Source: Alphaproteobacteria bacterium | GTDB lineage: Bacteria; Pseudomonadota; Alphaproteobacteria; Paracaedibacterales; JAKBAR01 | Direction of reading: 5' to 3' | Length of the DNA stretch: 10,358 nt | Assembly (NCBI GenBank): GCA_019745755.1 | Contig: JAIESS010000160.1 | Coordinates: 1-10,358, forward strand | Shown here: one piece after another, positions 1 through 5,954 of the stretch | Layout of the letters: each line of letters opens with the position of its first letter | How positions within the stretch are numbered: position 1 is the first letter of the stretch | The notes under the pieces: model-generated | Databases searched by the model: none | The model's input: only the letters and a program-made list of their open reading frames with translations | What the model was told of the DNA's origin: nothing | Translations under genes and position numbers: made by a program

Positions 1-2
1 CT

Positions 3-773
3 TATGGCTGGCAGCAAGCTGTTCTATTTACGTGCGTGCTGGGAAGTTTATTGTTTGTGCTCATTGCCTTTTTATTAAAAGACACCAATAAGGCAGTCAA
101 CAAGGCTTTTGATGGGACACAACTTTTGAGGGACCTTAAGGACATTGCATGCAACAAAACCATTGTGGTATATGCTCTCCTTGCTGTGGGTGTTTATACA
201 CCGCTTGCCGTGCTAGCAGACCTTTGGGGCGTGAGCTTTTTGGTGGAGAAATTTAATGTTGTCCGTGCCGATGCGGCGTCAACCACCATGCTTATGTACG
301 TAGGCCTTGCCATCGGGAGCTTGACCCTTCCAGCATTATCAGAACGTTACAATATGTTCACACGCACGGTTCAGATATGTTCCCTTGGCCTTCTTGTGTT
401 GTTTACCACCATGCTCATGGCAGATCAGCTGTCCATGCTGGTATTAAAGGGGATTTTCCTTAGTATTGGTATTTTGTGCGGGGCAGAGATGATTTGTTTC
501 TCCGGCGCTCTTGTGGGATCAACACCACGCATATCAGGGCTGACCCTTGGTTTTGTCAACACCATGAATATGTTGGCAGGCGCTGTACTTCAACAAATCA
601 TTGGCTACTGCCTTGATCTTCAGTGGAGTGGCGCCGTAGATAGTACGGGTGTGCGCTTGTATTCAGCGGATCAATATGTTTTGGCCCTCATGATTCTTCC
701 CGCTGTTCTTGTGGGATGTGTGTTTTTATCGTTGACACTGAAGAAGAAAGATTTTAGTGACGCTAAGGGATGA
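3..773 (+). CDS. MFS transporter, C-terminal half (5' end outside window)
   Basis: Inner-membrane secondary transporter of the major facilitator superfamily; substrate unknown. The frame is open to the left edge (it begins Y-G-W-Q-Q-A), so the GTG at 36 is not the real start and the N-terminal half is missing. The 256 visible residues start in what looks like helix 6, followed by a charged central loop (about residues 23-46) and six hydrophobic helices, which is the normal C-terminal MFS bundle. A Gly-rich helix with G-F-V-N-T-M-N-M and a loop ending in Y-S-A-D-Q-Y resemble sugar-phosphate/organic-solute MFS permeases, including those common in intracellular bacteria, but this does not fix a substrate. 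The protein ends in a short Lys-rich tail (K-K-K-D-F). A strong intrinsic terminator starts two bases after the stop, so this is the last gene of its transcript. MFS membership is well supported; the subfamily is inference. Confidence 0.85.
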   Translation, partial: YGWQQAVLFTCVLGSLLFVLIAFLLKDTNKAVNKAFDGTQLLRDLKDIACNKTIVVYALLAVGVYTPLAVLADLWGVSFLVEKFNVVRADAASTTMLMYVGLAIGSLTLPALSERYNMFTRTVQICSLGLLVLFTTMLMADQLSMLVLKGIFLSIGILCGAEMICFSGALVGSTPRISGLTLGFVNTMNMLAGAVLQQIIGYCLDLQWSGAVDSTGVRLYSADQYVLALMILPAVLVGCVFLSLTLKKKDFSDAKG

Positions 774-774
774 G

Positions 775-807
775 TGGATAGGAGGGGAATCCCTCCGCTC
801 CATTTTT
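775..807 (+). terminator. Rho-independent terminator after the MFS gene
   Basis: TGGA (775-778) pairs with TCCA (799-802). After a 2x2 internal loop, GGAGGG (781-786) pairs with CCCTCC (791-796) around a GAAT loop, and TTTTT (803-807) follows directly. Its position just after the MFS stop codon fits its role. Confidence 0.8.
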
Positions 808-946
808 ATGCTAGGGTGCACCCAAGCCCTCTTTTTCCTAGGCATGGGCCTCCCCCCGGTGGGGCCTGCTTTACTTACCCTTGCGCATTGAATCTCCAGT
901 GATCTGCCCATCACCTCGCGCCGCCACGACATGAAATACGCGTTGT

Positions 947-994
947 TCAGCCTTGACTTATGAGATTTGGGGAATGTCGTAAGTCTTAGGCTGA
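947..994. repeat. Long imperfect hairpin (7+6 bp plus inner stem)
   Basis: TCAGCCT (947-953) pairs with AGGCTGA (988-994). After a small asymmetric loop, GACTTA (955-960) pairs with TAAGTC (980-985). The stem continues with a T-G wobble, GA/TC, one mismatch and ATT/AAT, closing on TGGGG (968-972). There is no T-run on either side, so it is not a standard terminator. It is symmetric, so the transcribed strand cannot be told from it. Confidence 0.6.
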
Positions 995-1079
995 TACGAG
1001 TATACCAACTCCGCTGGAATCTCCACTCGAAGGATATGAAAAAGCTTTCACTCTCTCATCTTTTGTCTATAACGACATC

Positions 1080-1132
1080 AAGTCATCTCAGATTTTAGAG
1101 TCCGGGGGACTGTGAAATCTGTTAGATGACTT
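1080..1132. repeat. Long 21-bp hairpin
   Basis: AAGTCATCT (1080-1088) pairs with AGATGACTT (1124-1132). CAGATTT (1089-1095) pairs with AAATCTG (1115-1121) after a TT bulge at 1122-1123. AGTCC (1099-1103) pairs with GGACT (1107-1111) around a GGG loop, with TAG/GTG as an internal loop. The paired total is 21 bp. No uridine tract follows on either strand, so a structured RNA or palindromic element fits better than a terminator. Confidence 0.65.
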
Positions 1133-1420
1133 AGTATGGAGAATGACGTTGATACTGTATAAACTGACTCCGTCATGGCCCCAGCTTCACCGAGTCTTAC
1201 TAACCACTAGAATCAGAATATCATGGCATTTCTTAAGAAAGGGTAAAGAAAATTCTTCTATTTTGAGGAAAACCACCAAAAATGTAGAAAAATCCGCTAA
1301 CGAAAAAATCTCACAGTTGAGTTATATAGGAAATTTCTGAATGTTTATTAGTCACAACCGCATAGAGAGATGAATAATCATAGGGATGGTGTAAAGGCTG
1401 GGAATCAAGGGGACGACATG

Positions 1421-1455
1421 ATAGTCATGGAGACACATGATGTCTCCATGACTAT
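1421..1455. repeat. Perfect 15-bp inverted repeat downstream of the secreted-protein gene
   Basis: ATAGTCATGGAGACA (1421-1435) is the exact reverse complement of 1441-1455, with a CATGA loop. It lies 11 bases past the stop of the minus-strand gene at 1467-2330, where a transcript-end structure would sit. Neither side has a T-run, so it may act as an mRNA 3' stabiliser, a factor-dependent termination site or a protein-binding palindrome. The arms differ from those of the 947 and 1080 hairpins. Confidence 0.75.
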
Positions 1456-1466
1456 TGATAGAATTA

Positions 1467-2330
1467 TTAAGGAGCCCAACCTTGTTTTGGATTGGTTGAA
1501 AATGCAAACCACTTTGGCTGTTGTCTTCTACCTGGTTCAAAGTGCCCAGGATTAAAGCCAAGATCGATAATATTTTGCTTTGTTAATATTCTTTTATCCC
1601 AATCATTTAAGCACAATGCATCGAACTGTAATTGTGGATCATTTCTACGGATATCTAAGGATCTATTATATTGCTCAGCCCAGGTCATAATTGCTTTAAC
1701 ACGTGGATCTGAGGGAAGCTCATGTTTTTGCTTGCCCGCAGCACGATTTCTCTCACAGTAAGTATCGATACCTAACCGTGTGATTTGCTCTTGTGGAATT
1801 TGGTCTGAAGACTGAACTACCTCTGTTGTGCTCACAGGTTGTACTTCTGTACTAGAAATCACCAGAGGCTGTTGATGTTGGATCGCAATATTAACATGTT
1901 GATGGAACGTTGTTGGCTGAACAACTGGATTGGTTTGAGGATCATACTGTTGCACTAGCGGAGTTGATTCCATAGGCACATAGCCGCCCTGCCCGTAACC
2001 ACCTGGTTGTGAGTAATCTGGGTAACCTCCTCCATACACTGCTTGGACGTATCCTGGATAGGGTTGCGGTGCGCCTGGATACATAGGAGCAGAAGAAGGC
2101 TGAACCGATTGTTGCGGGGCCAGAAGCGGTTGTTGCTCAGAGGAGGGTGTCTGATTTTGAAGCATCTTCTGTTGAAGCGCTAATCTTTTCCTTTTAAGTG
2201 CCAGTTCTTGCTCTTCAATATCAAGTTGTTGTAGCTCAAGTGCTAAGGCGTCAACATCAGCTGCCATTACATGAGATGTGGCTCCCATAAGGGCAGTGGC
2301 ACAAAAAAGGGCAGTCATTATTTTTTTCAT
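1467..2330 (-). CDS. Exported Pro/Gln/Tyr-rich protein with N-terminal coiled coil, function unknown
   Basis: Protein of 287 residues with a clear Sec signal peptide: M-K-K-I, a hydrophobic core, and probable cleavage after V-M-A at residue 23. Residues about 25-58 form a charged, Leu/Gln-rich heptad-like segment (coiled coil). Residues 61-120 are low complexity, rich in Pro, Gln, Gly and Tyr, with Y-P-G-type motifs. Residues 121-182 are Gln/Thr/Val-rich. The C-terminal part (about 183-287) looks globular, with two cysteines (192 and 240) that could form a disulfide and several Trp residues. The start is supported by a GGAGA ribosome site (2337-2341) six bases upstream. I do not recognise the family. 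A periplasmic or surface-exposed role follows from the signal peptide; effector or adhesin function would be speculation. It is divergent from trkH with a 114-bp spacer and ends near the perfect palindrome at 1421-1455. Confidence 0.85.
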   Translation of the reverse strand: MKKIMTALFCATALMGATSHVMAADVDALALELQQLDIEEQELALKRKRLALQQKMLQNQTPSSEQQPLLAPQQSVQPSSAPMYPGAPQPYPGYVQAVYGGGYPDYSQPGGYGQGGYVPMESTPLVQQYDPQTNPVVQPTTFHQHVNIAIQHQQPLVISSTEVQPVSTTEVVQSSDQIPQEQITRLGIDTYCERNRAAGKQKHELPSDPRVKAIMTWAEQYNRSLDIRRNDPQLQFDALCLNDWDKRILTKQNIIDLGFNPGHFEPGRRQQPKWFAFSTNPKQGWAP

Positions 2331-2355
2331 AAGTCGTCTCCATTATGTATAGGTG

Positions 2356-2383
2356 TTTGGGGGTATGCCGAAATAGGTATAAT
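2356..2383 (+). promoter_or_regulatory. Candidate sigma-70 promoter for trkH
   Basis: A perfect -10 box TATAAT lies at 2378-2383. The best -35 match is a weak TTTGGG at 2356-2361 with a 16-base spacer. Transcription would start near 2390, giving a leader of about 55 bases before the ATG at 2445. The weak -35 suggests an activator or low basal activity. Confidence 0.45.
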
Positions 2384-2403
2384 TTTTATCACATTTGGCA
2401 TAC
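2363..2403. promoter_or_regulatory. Inverted repeat in the divergent trkH promoter region
   Basis: GTATGCC (2363-2369) and GGCATAC (2397-2403) are exact complements. Inside them AAAT (2371-2374) matches ATTT (2393-2396), leaving a single-base bulge at 2370. The 18-base centre contains the TATAAT box of the trkH-direction promoter, so a protein bound here could control one or both divergent genes. Calling it an operator is inference. Confidence 0.45.
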
Positions 2404-2444
2404 TCTTTAGGTAGGATTAATTATTGCTTTTGTAAAGCTTTTTT

Positions 2445-3899
2445 ATGCTTGATTTGCGCACGGTTCTTTTTCTTTTAGGCGTGCTTCTCTCTCTCATGGC
2501 GGCGGTCATGTTGGTGCCCCTTTCCCTGGATTACCTTATCTACGAGACCCAGCATTGGCAGGGGTTTGCCATTTCCAGTTTTATGTGCGGCTTTGTAGGA
2601 ACTCTCCTTGCTGTCTCCAATCAACCAGATGGGCATATTGAGCTTGGTGTTCGTGAAGCTTTCCTCCTCACGTCCATGCTATGGGGGGTGAGCTCTTTTG
2701 TCTCTGCCCTTCCTTTTTATTTCAGCACACTCAGTATTTCCTTCATCGATGCACTTTTTGAGGCAACATCCGCCTTGACGACAACGGGAGCAACAGTTCT
2801 TGTCGGTTTGGATGCTATGCCCAAATCTATCTTGCTCTGGCGTGCGATGCTTCAGTGGCTGGGCGGCATTGGGATTATCGTCATGGCCATGATTATCTTT
2901 CCTATTCTACGTATCGGCGGGATGCAGTTATTCCGCAGTGAATTTTCTGATAGGTCGGATAAAATCTTGCCACGCGTATCCCAAATTGCATCGGGCATCT
3001 TCTCTGTTTATTCCATTTTAACACTGCTTTGTATGTTTTTCCTGTATATGGCAGGAATGGAACCCTTTGATTCCTTGTGCCATGCGATGGCCACACTCTC
3101 CACAGGAGGGCTCAGCACCCATGATTCATCTATCCAAGCATTTCATAGCTGGGAAATTGAACTGATTCTTGCGATCTTTATGATCCTTGGTGGTGGGACG
3201 CTCATCCTCTATGTGAGGGTATGGCAAAAGGATGTGCGTGGCCTTTTCCGTGATCCACAGTATCGATTTTATCTCTTAACAATTCTAGGATCAGGGACCC
3301 TTCTTAGTCTGTGGTATATGAATACGAATAATATAACTATTATGTCATCGGTGCGTTATAGCTTTTTTAGTGTGATCTCCGTCCTCACGACGACGGGATT
3401 TTCCGTTTCAGATTATACCCTTTGGGGTACGTTTCCTGGAATGCTCATGGTCATCCTTGGGCTCATGGGTGGATGTACAGGGTCAACAAGTGGTGGTATA
3501 AAGATTTTCCGTATTCAAGTGTTTTTGAGTTTTGCCTTCGCTCACCTCAAACAACTACGTCGTGTGCATGGCGTATATATTCCCATCTACAAGGGGCAAA
3601 AACTTCATGAGGGCATTGCCTTGTCCGTTTTTATTTTTATAGCGCTTTATATCGTGTGCACGCTTTTTCTTGCCGTGGCACTCAGCTGTTTCGATCTTAA
3701 TTTCACGACGGCATTTACAGGGGCTGTGGGTGCCATCAGCAACCTCGGCGTAGGTATTGGCAAAATCGTTGGCCCGTCGGGATCCTTTGCTTCCATTGCA
3801 CCGGGTGCAAAATTGTGTTTAATGTTCGGCATGCTTCTTGGTCGCCTTGAGCTTCTCACAGTCCTTGTTTTATTTTTGCCGAGCTTTTGGCGCAATTAA
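2445..3899 (+). CDS. trkH: Trk-type potassium uptake channel, membrane subunit TrkH
   Basis: Inner-membrane K+ translocating subunit of the Trk system, which normally works with the NAD/ATP-binding cytoplasmic regulator TrkA (not in this window). The 484 residues match the usual TrkH length. All four selectivity-filter loops of the SKT fold are visible: T-T-T-G-A-T (112-117), S-T-G-G-L-S-T (219-225), T-T-T-G-F-S (315-320) and S-N-L-G-V-G (432-437). The family motif G-G-C-T-G-S-T-S-G-G-I-K is at 342-353, and the C-terminus (M-L-L-G-R-L-E, ending F-W-R-N) is typical. The ATG at 2445 opens a hydrophobic first helix at the expected place, although no strong Shine-Dalgarno precedes it (only GTAAAG at 2431-2436). 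No clear terminator was found after the stop. The gene appears to be transcribed alone. Confidence 0.95.
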   Translation: MLDLRTVLFLLGVLLSLMAAVMLVPLSLDYLIYETQHWQGFAISSFMCGFVGTLLAVSNQPDGHIELGVREAFLLTSMLWGVSSFVSALPFYFSTLSISFIDALFEATSALTTTGATVLVGLDAMPKSILLWRAMLQWLGGIGIIVMAMIIFPILRIGGMQLFRSEFSDRSDKILPRVSQIASGIFSVYSILTLLCMFFLYMAGMEPFDSLCHAMATLSTGGLSTHDSSIQAFHSWEIELILAIFMILGGGTLILYVRVWQKDVRGLFRDPQYRFYLLTILGSGTLLSLWYMNTNNITIMSSVRYSFFSVISVLTTTGFSVSDYTLWGTFPGMLMVILGLMGGCTGSTSGGIKIFRIQVFLSFAFAHLKQLRRVHGVYIPIYKGQKLHEGIALSVFIFIALYIVCTLFLAVALSCFDLNFTTAFTGAVGAISNLGVGIGKIVGPSGSFASIAPGAKLCLMFGMLLGRLELLTVLVLFLPSFWRN

Positions 3900-3968
3900 A
3901 AGTCCCCTTCCTGAGTCCTAGCATTGTCGCTAAGATCAAAATGAGGGAAAGGATAGTTTCGCAACTTA

Positions 3969-4584
3969 TTATTGTTGGCGCGGTAACTTATCCAAAATAT
4001 CAATACCTTCAACTGTAAATGACTCTAAGGATTTATATTTTTTGATAATGTTTTGGAATGCTTTAACATAACCGTCGTCCGTATGAGTATCTTAATGTCT
4101 GCACGATCTTTTTCTGTATCTAAACTTTCAGCAAAATTGGCACGATCAGTCTTTATATTGACACCCCCCTTTTCTTCTTTTTGCTCTTGATGGCCTTGAC
4201 TACTGGAGGAAGTCTGATGAGAAGCTTGGGTTTTGAATCTTATGAGGATACGTGATGGTGGTGATTGCAGGTGAGCATTGTTTGTGCGCGTTGGAGATGG
4301 GACATGATTAAGATCCTCTGAATAATCAGTACTAAGCTCAAAATTTTCTGTAATTTCCCCTTCTTCTTGCTCCGAGTCAACTTCTGAGTGTTCTCTTTGT
4401 TCTTTACTGTAGGAAGAAGGTTCAGCTGGGCGTCCATTAAAATTTGAGCAAAAAGAGGGGCATTACTCTCAACGCGCGGTGCAGGACTGGCAAAGACTAC
4501 CTTATCGTCGGCAATGGGCACGAATCTTAGAAACTGTGTGAATTTTTCCTGAAGAGCTTTGAAATCATTGGCGATATCAGACAT
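3969..4584 (-). pseudogene. Frameshifted orphan gene (about 205 codons if repaired)
   Basis: The reading frame from ATG 4584 (M-S-D-I-A-N-D-F) stays sensible to about 4450, then runs out of frame to a stop at 4240. Shifting by one base at the A5 run at 4450-4454 (T5 on the coding strand) restores a plausible acidic, Ser/Glu/Gln-rich segment (N-F-N-G-R-P-A-E-P-S-S). A second one-base shift at 4092-4093 restores a lysine-rich, globular-looking tail (D-D-G-Y-V-K-A-F-Q-N-I) ending at TAA 3969-3971. Both lesions are apparent one-base losses in short homopolymers; adding two bases makes the length divisible by three. It is either a real pseudogene or two sequencing errors in a live gene. The start is 12 bases after the stop of the 54-codon coiled-coil gene, so they probably form one operon. 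The family is not recognised; no signal peptide or membrane segment is seen. Confidence 0.65.
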
Positions 4585-4596
4585 AAAAGCGTCTTT

Positions 4597-4761
4597 TTAT
4601 CTAGTTTTTTTGTGAGCTTCCTCCAATTGGTGTTGTAATTGCTGATAAGCTTCCTCACGTTTCTTTTGTTGAGCCTCTAGGCTGTTGACCCGTTTTTCCA
4701 ATCCCTGCTTTTCCTTAAGAACTCTTTCATTTTCTTGGTCTGAAATGTAGAGTGAATGCAT
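4597..4761 (-). CDS. Small coiled-coil protein, 54 residues, function unknown
   Basis: Short open frame from ATG 4761 to TAA 4597-4599, preceded by an in-frame stop four codons upstream of the ATG. From about residue 14 to 52 it is almost entirely Glu, Lys, Gln and Arg with Leu/Val/Ala at heptad-like spacing (V-L-K-E-K, L-E-K-R-V-N-S-L-E), so a coiled coil is likely. A consensus promoter (4780-4809) points straight at it, placing the transcript start about 12 bases before the ATG. There is no Shine-Dalgarno, so translation would be nearly leaderless. It is followed 12 bases later by the broken gene at 3969-4584. Its ATG is only 5 bases from the ATG of the opposing gene at 4767. Alternatives: a remnant of a longer coiled-coil gene, or noncoding. 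Confidence 0.6.
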   Translation of the reverse strand: MHSLYISDQENERVLKEKQGLEKRVNSLEAQQKKREEAYQQLQHQLEEAHKKTR

Positions 4762-4766
4762 AAAAA

Positions 4767-5489
4767 ATGTCAATTAACAATTATATTCCTCACCTTAAGG
4801 GATTGTTAATTTTTAAAGACCAATATGTAGATACAACAAATTTTATATATGTATTACTTATGATTTCTCTTCATCCGTATGTAATTGGTATTATCTCGTC
4901 GAACCCGCTGATTCGCAAGATTTTGCCTCATATTTTGAATATTCTTGGGCAGGAAAATGTTGTGTTTTATGCGAGTCTTTATGAAGCTTCAAAAAAACAT
5001 AAGGATGAGAAAAATCCAAACATACTGATTTTTGATACGCCAAAGGTTTTAGATGAGCTCTTTCTCTATCAAGATAAATTAATTCATGCGTATTTGTTTG
5101 TGATCGATGAAGAAATAAGCCTCAATACATTCAATGCCAAGGAATGCTTGGACTCTTTTGATGTATTGACTCGTCGTATTTTTTCAGGAAATGATAAACC
5201 ATCTTTTACTGAGGCAATCAATCCCATTGATTTTGGGGAATGTATGACATTTTCTGAGAAAGATCATATTTTTAAACATCCAAACCCTCCAAAGGATATT
5301 CTCACGGTTTATAAACTTGAAAATCCCTTGACGATGCGGGGTGTTATTCAATCGTTTAAATCTGTTTTACCTGAACAAGCAGTCCAAGATGATCAATCAG
5401 GTGTAACCTATACACTTCTTGAGAAAGATTTGAGTGTACGCCTTAAAGCCTATGAAATAAGTTTGAGAATGGAAGATCCTAGGCTTTAA
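4767..5489 (+). CDS. Hypothetical protein, 240 residues, function unknown
   Basis: Long, clean open frame starting at ATG 4767, with an in-frame stop (4761-4763) just upstream, so this is the earliest start. The protein is mixed alpha/beta in composition, with one moderately hydrophobic stretch near residues 25-45 (Y-V-L-L-M-I-S-L ... V-I-G-I-I) that may be buried helix rather than a membrane anchor. There is no signal peptide and no motif I recognise. It is visibly more AT-rich than trkH or parC on either side, which may mean different ancestry or relaxed selection. No convincing promoter or ribosome site lies upstream: that DNA is the coding strand complement of the small coiled-coil gene. 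Its stop overlaps the stop of the convergent gene at 5486 by two bases. A later start, such as Met-32, cannot be excluded. Confidence 0.7.
   Translation: MSINNYIPHLKGLLIFKDQYVDTTNFIYVLLMISLHPYVIGIISSNPLIRKILPHILNILGQENVVFYASLYEASKKHKDEKNPNILIFDTPKVLDELFLYQDKLIHAYLFVIDEEISLNTFNAKECLDSFDVLTRRIFSGNDKPSFTEAINPIDFGECMTFSEKDHIFKHPNPPKDILTVYKLENPLTMRGVIQSFKSVLPEQAVQDDQSGVTYTLLEKDLSVRLKAYEISLRMEDPRL
4780..4809 (-). promoter_or_regulatory. Near-consensus sigma-70 promoter for the minus-strand orphan pair
   Basis: Read on the minus strand, TTAACA (4804-4809, five of six consensus bases) is followed by an 18-base spacer and a perfect TATAAT (4780-4785). Transcription should start near 4773 and run into the coiled-coil gene. 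The promoter lies within codons 5-15 of the plus-strand gene at 4767, so the two units may interfere with each other. Confidence 0.6.
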
Positions 5490-5791
5490 GAATAGATAGA
5501 ACGGACAAGAAAATAGCCAATAAATGTGATGTAAGAAGTAATACTTCCTATAAGCGTCGTGTATGAAAATATTCTATTTTGTGATATGCGCCCATGACGT
5601 GCGAGTACGTTCTCCATGATATTTAAGATAATAGATATGATAATATAAATGAATGTTGCTAACTGAATAGCATCAGAAAGGGTGAATTGTTCTGTTAAAG
5701 GAGACATCCCACCTTTTGCATGGGTCCCAAGGGTAAGGAAAATCATTGAAAAAAGAATAAAACGGAGGACATGGAAAAAAGCGGTCATCAT
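5486..5791 (-). CDS. Small membrane protein, 101 residues, function unknown
   Basis: Three hydrophobic stretches are visible: about residues 5-23 (which could be a signal peptide, followed by T-H-A-K-G), 42-62 (F-I-Y-I-I-I-S-I-I-L), and 78-97 (T-L-I-G-S-I-T-S-Y-I). The connecting segment 64-76 is basic (R-H-G-R-I-S-Q-N-R). This fits a small integral inner-membrane protein with two or three spans. The start may be Met-1 (5791) or Met-2 (5788); no good Shine-Dalgarno is seen. It converges on the 4767-5489 gene, and the two frames share the bases TTAA at their ends. It is AT-rich like that neighbour. A run of nine C lies about 70 bases upstream. No family recognised. Confidence 0.6.
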   Translation of the reverse strand: MMTAFFHVLRFILFSMIFLTLGTHAKGGMSPLTEQFTLSDAIQLATFIYIIISIILNIMENVLARHGRISQNRIFSYTTLIGSITSYITFIGYFLVRSIYS

Positions 5792-5859
5792 TGTTTATTA
5801 TGAGGCAAAAATCTCTTTCATTGAGTATCCATGGAGATCTCTTCACAAAGGATTAACAT

Positions 5860-5868
5860 CCCCCCCCC
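5860..5868. repeat. C9 homopolymer in the spacer upstream of parC
   Basis: Nine consecutive C residues in otherwise AT-rich spacer, about 86 bases before the parC ATG and about 70 bases before the start of the divergent small membrane protein. It could vary in length by slippage and alter promoter spacing, but no promoter elements are clear around it. Confidence 0.7.
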
Positions 5869-5954
5869 GTCCTATTTTGACTGTCTTCTTTCTCCTACCA
5901 AAATCTCTCCTTTTCCGCTATTTTGGAAAGAAAAAGTATACACAGTAAAGGGCC

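Larger units (their letters stand above)
808..1466. other. Gene-free, hairpin-rich intergenic region
   Basis: No convincing gene on either strand. The left part (about 810-1030) is visibly richer in G+C than the right part (1200-1370). Besides the long hairpins listed separately there are smaller inverted repeats: GTGAT/ATCAC at 899-903/910-914, CGAGT/ACTCG at 997-1001/1025-1029, and ATGACG/CGTCAT at 1143-1148/1171-1176. I looked for tmRNA, RNase P, SRP and tRNA hallmarks and saw none. It could be a structured noncoding RNA, a set of palindromic elements, or decayed sequence. Confidence 0.55.

Noticed and set aside
726..932. Minus-strand open frame of 68 codons over the MFS end and terminator
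   Set aside because: It overlaps the real MFS C-terminus and runs through a terminator hairpin; its basic, proline-rich composition looks like a chance frame.
1143..1340. Plus-strand open frame of 65 codons in the hairpin-rich region
   Set aside because: No ribosome site, no recognisable composition or motif, and it begins inside an inverted repeat.
1370..1555. Plus-strand open frame of 61 codons
   Set aside because: It spans the perfect palindrome and overlaps the well-supported minus-strand secreted protein.
3900..3968. Possible terminator after trkH (TAGC/GCTA and CCTT/AAGG pairings)
   Set aside because: The stems are only four base pairs or interrupted, and there is no T-run.
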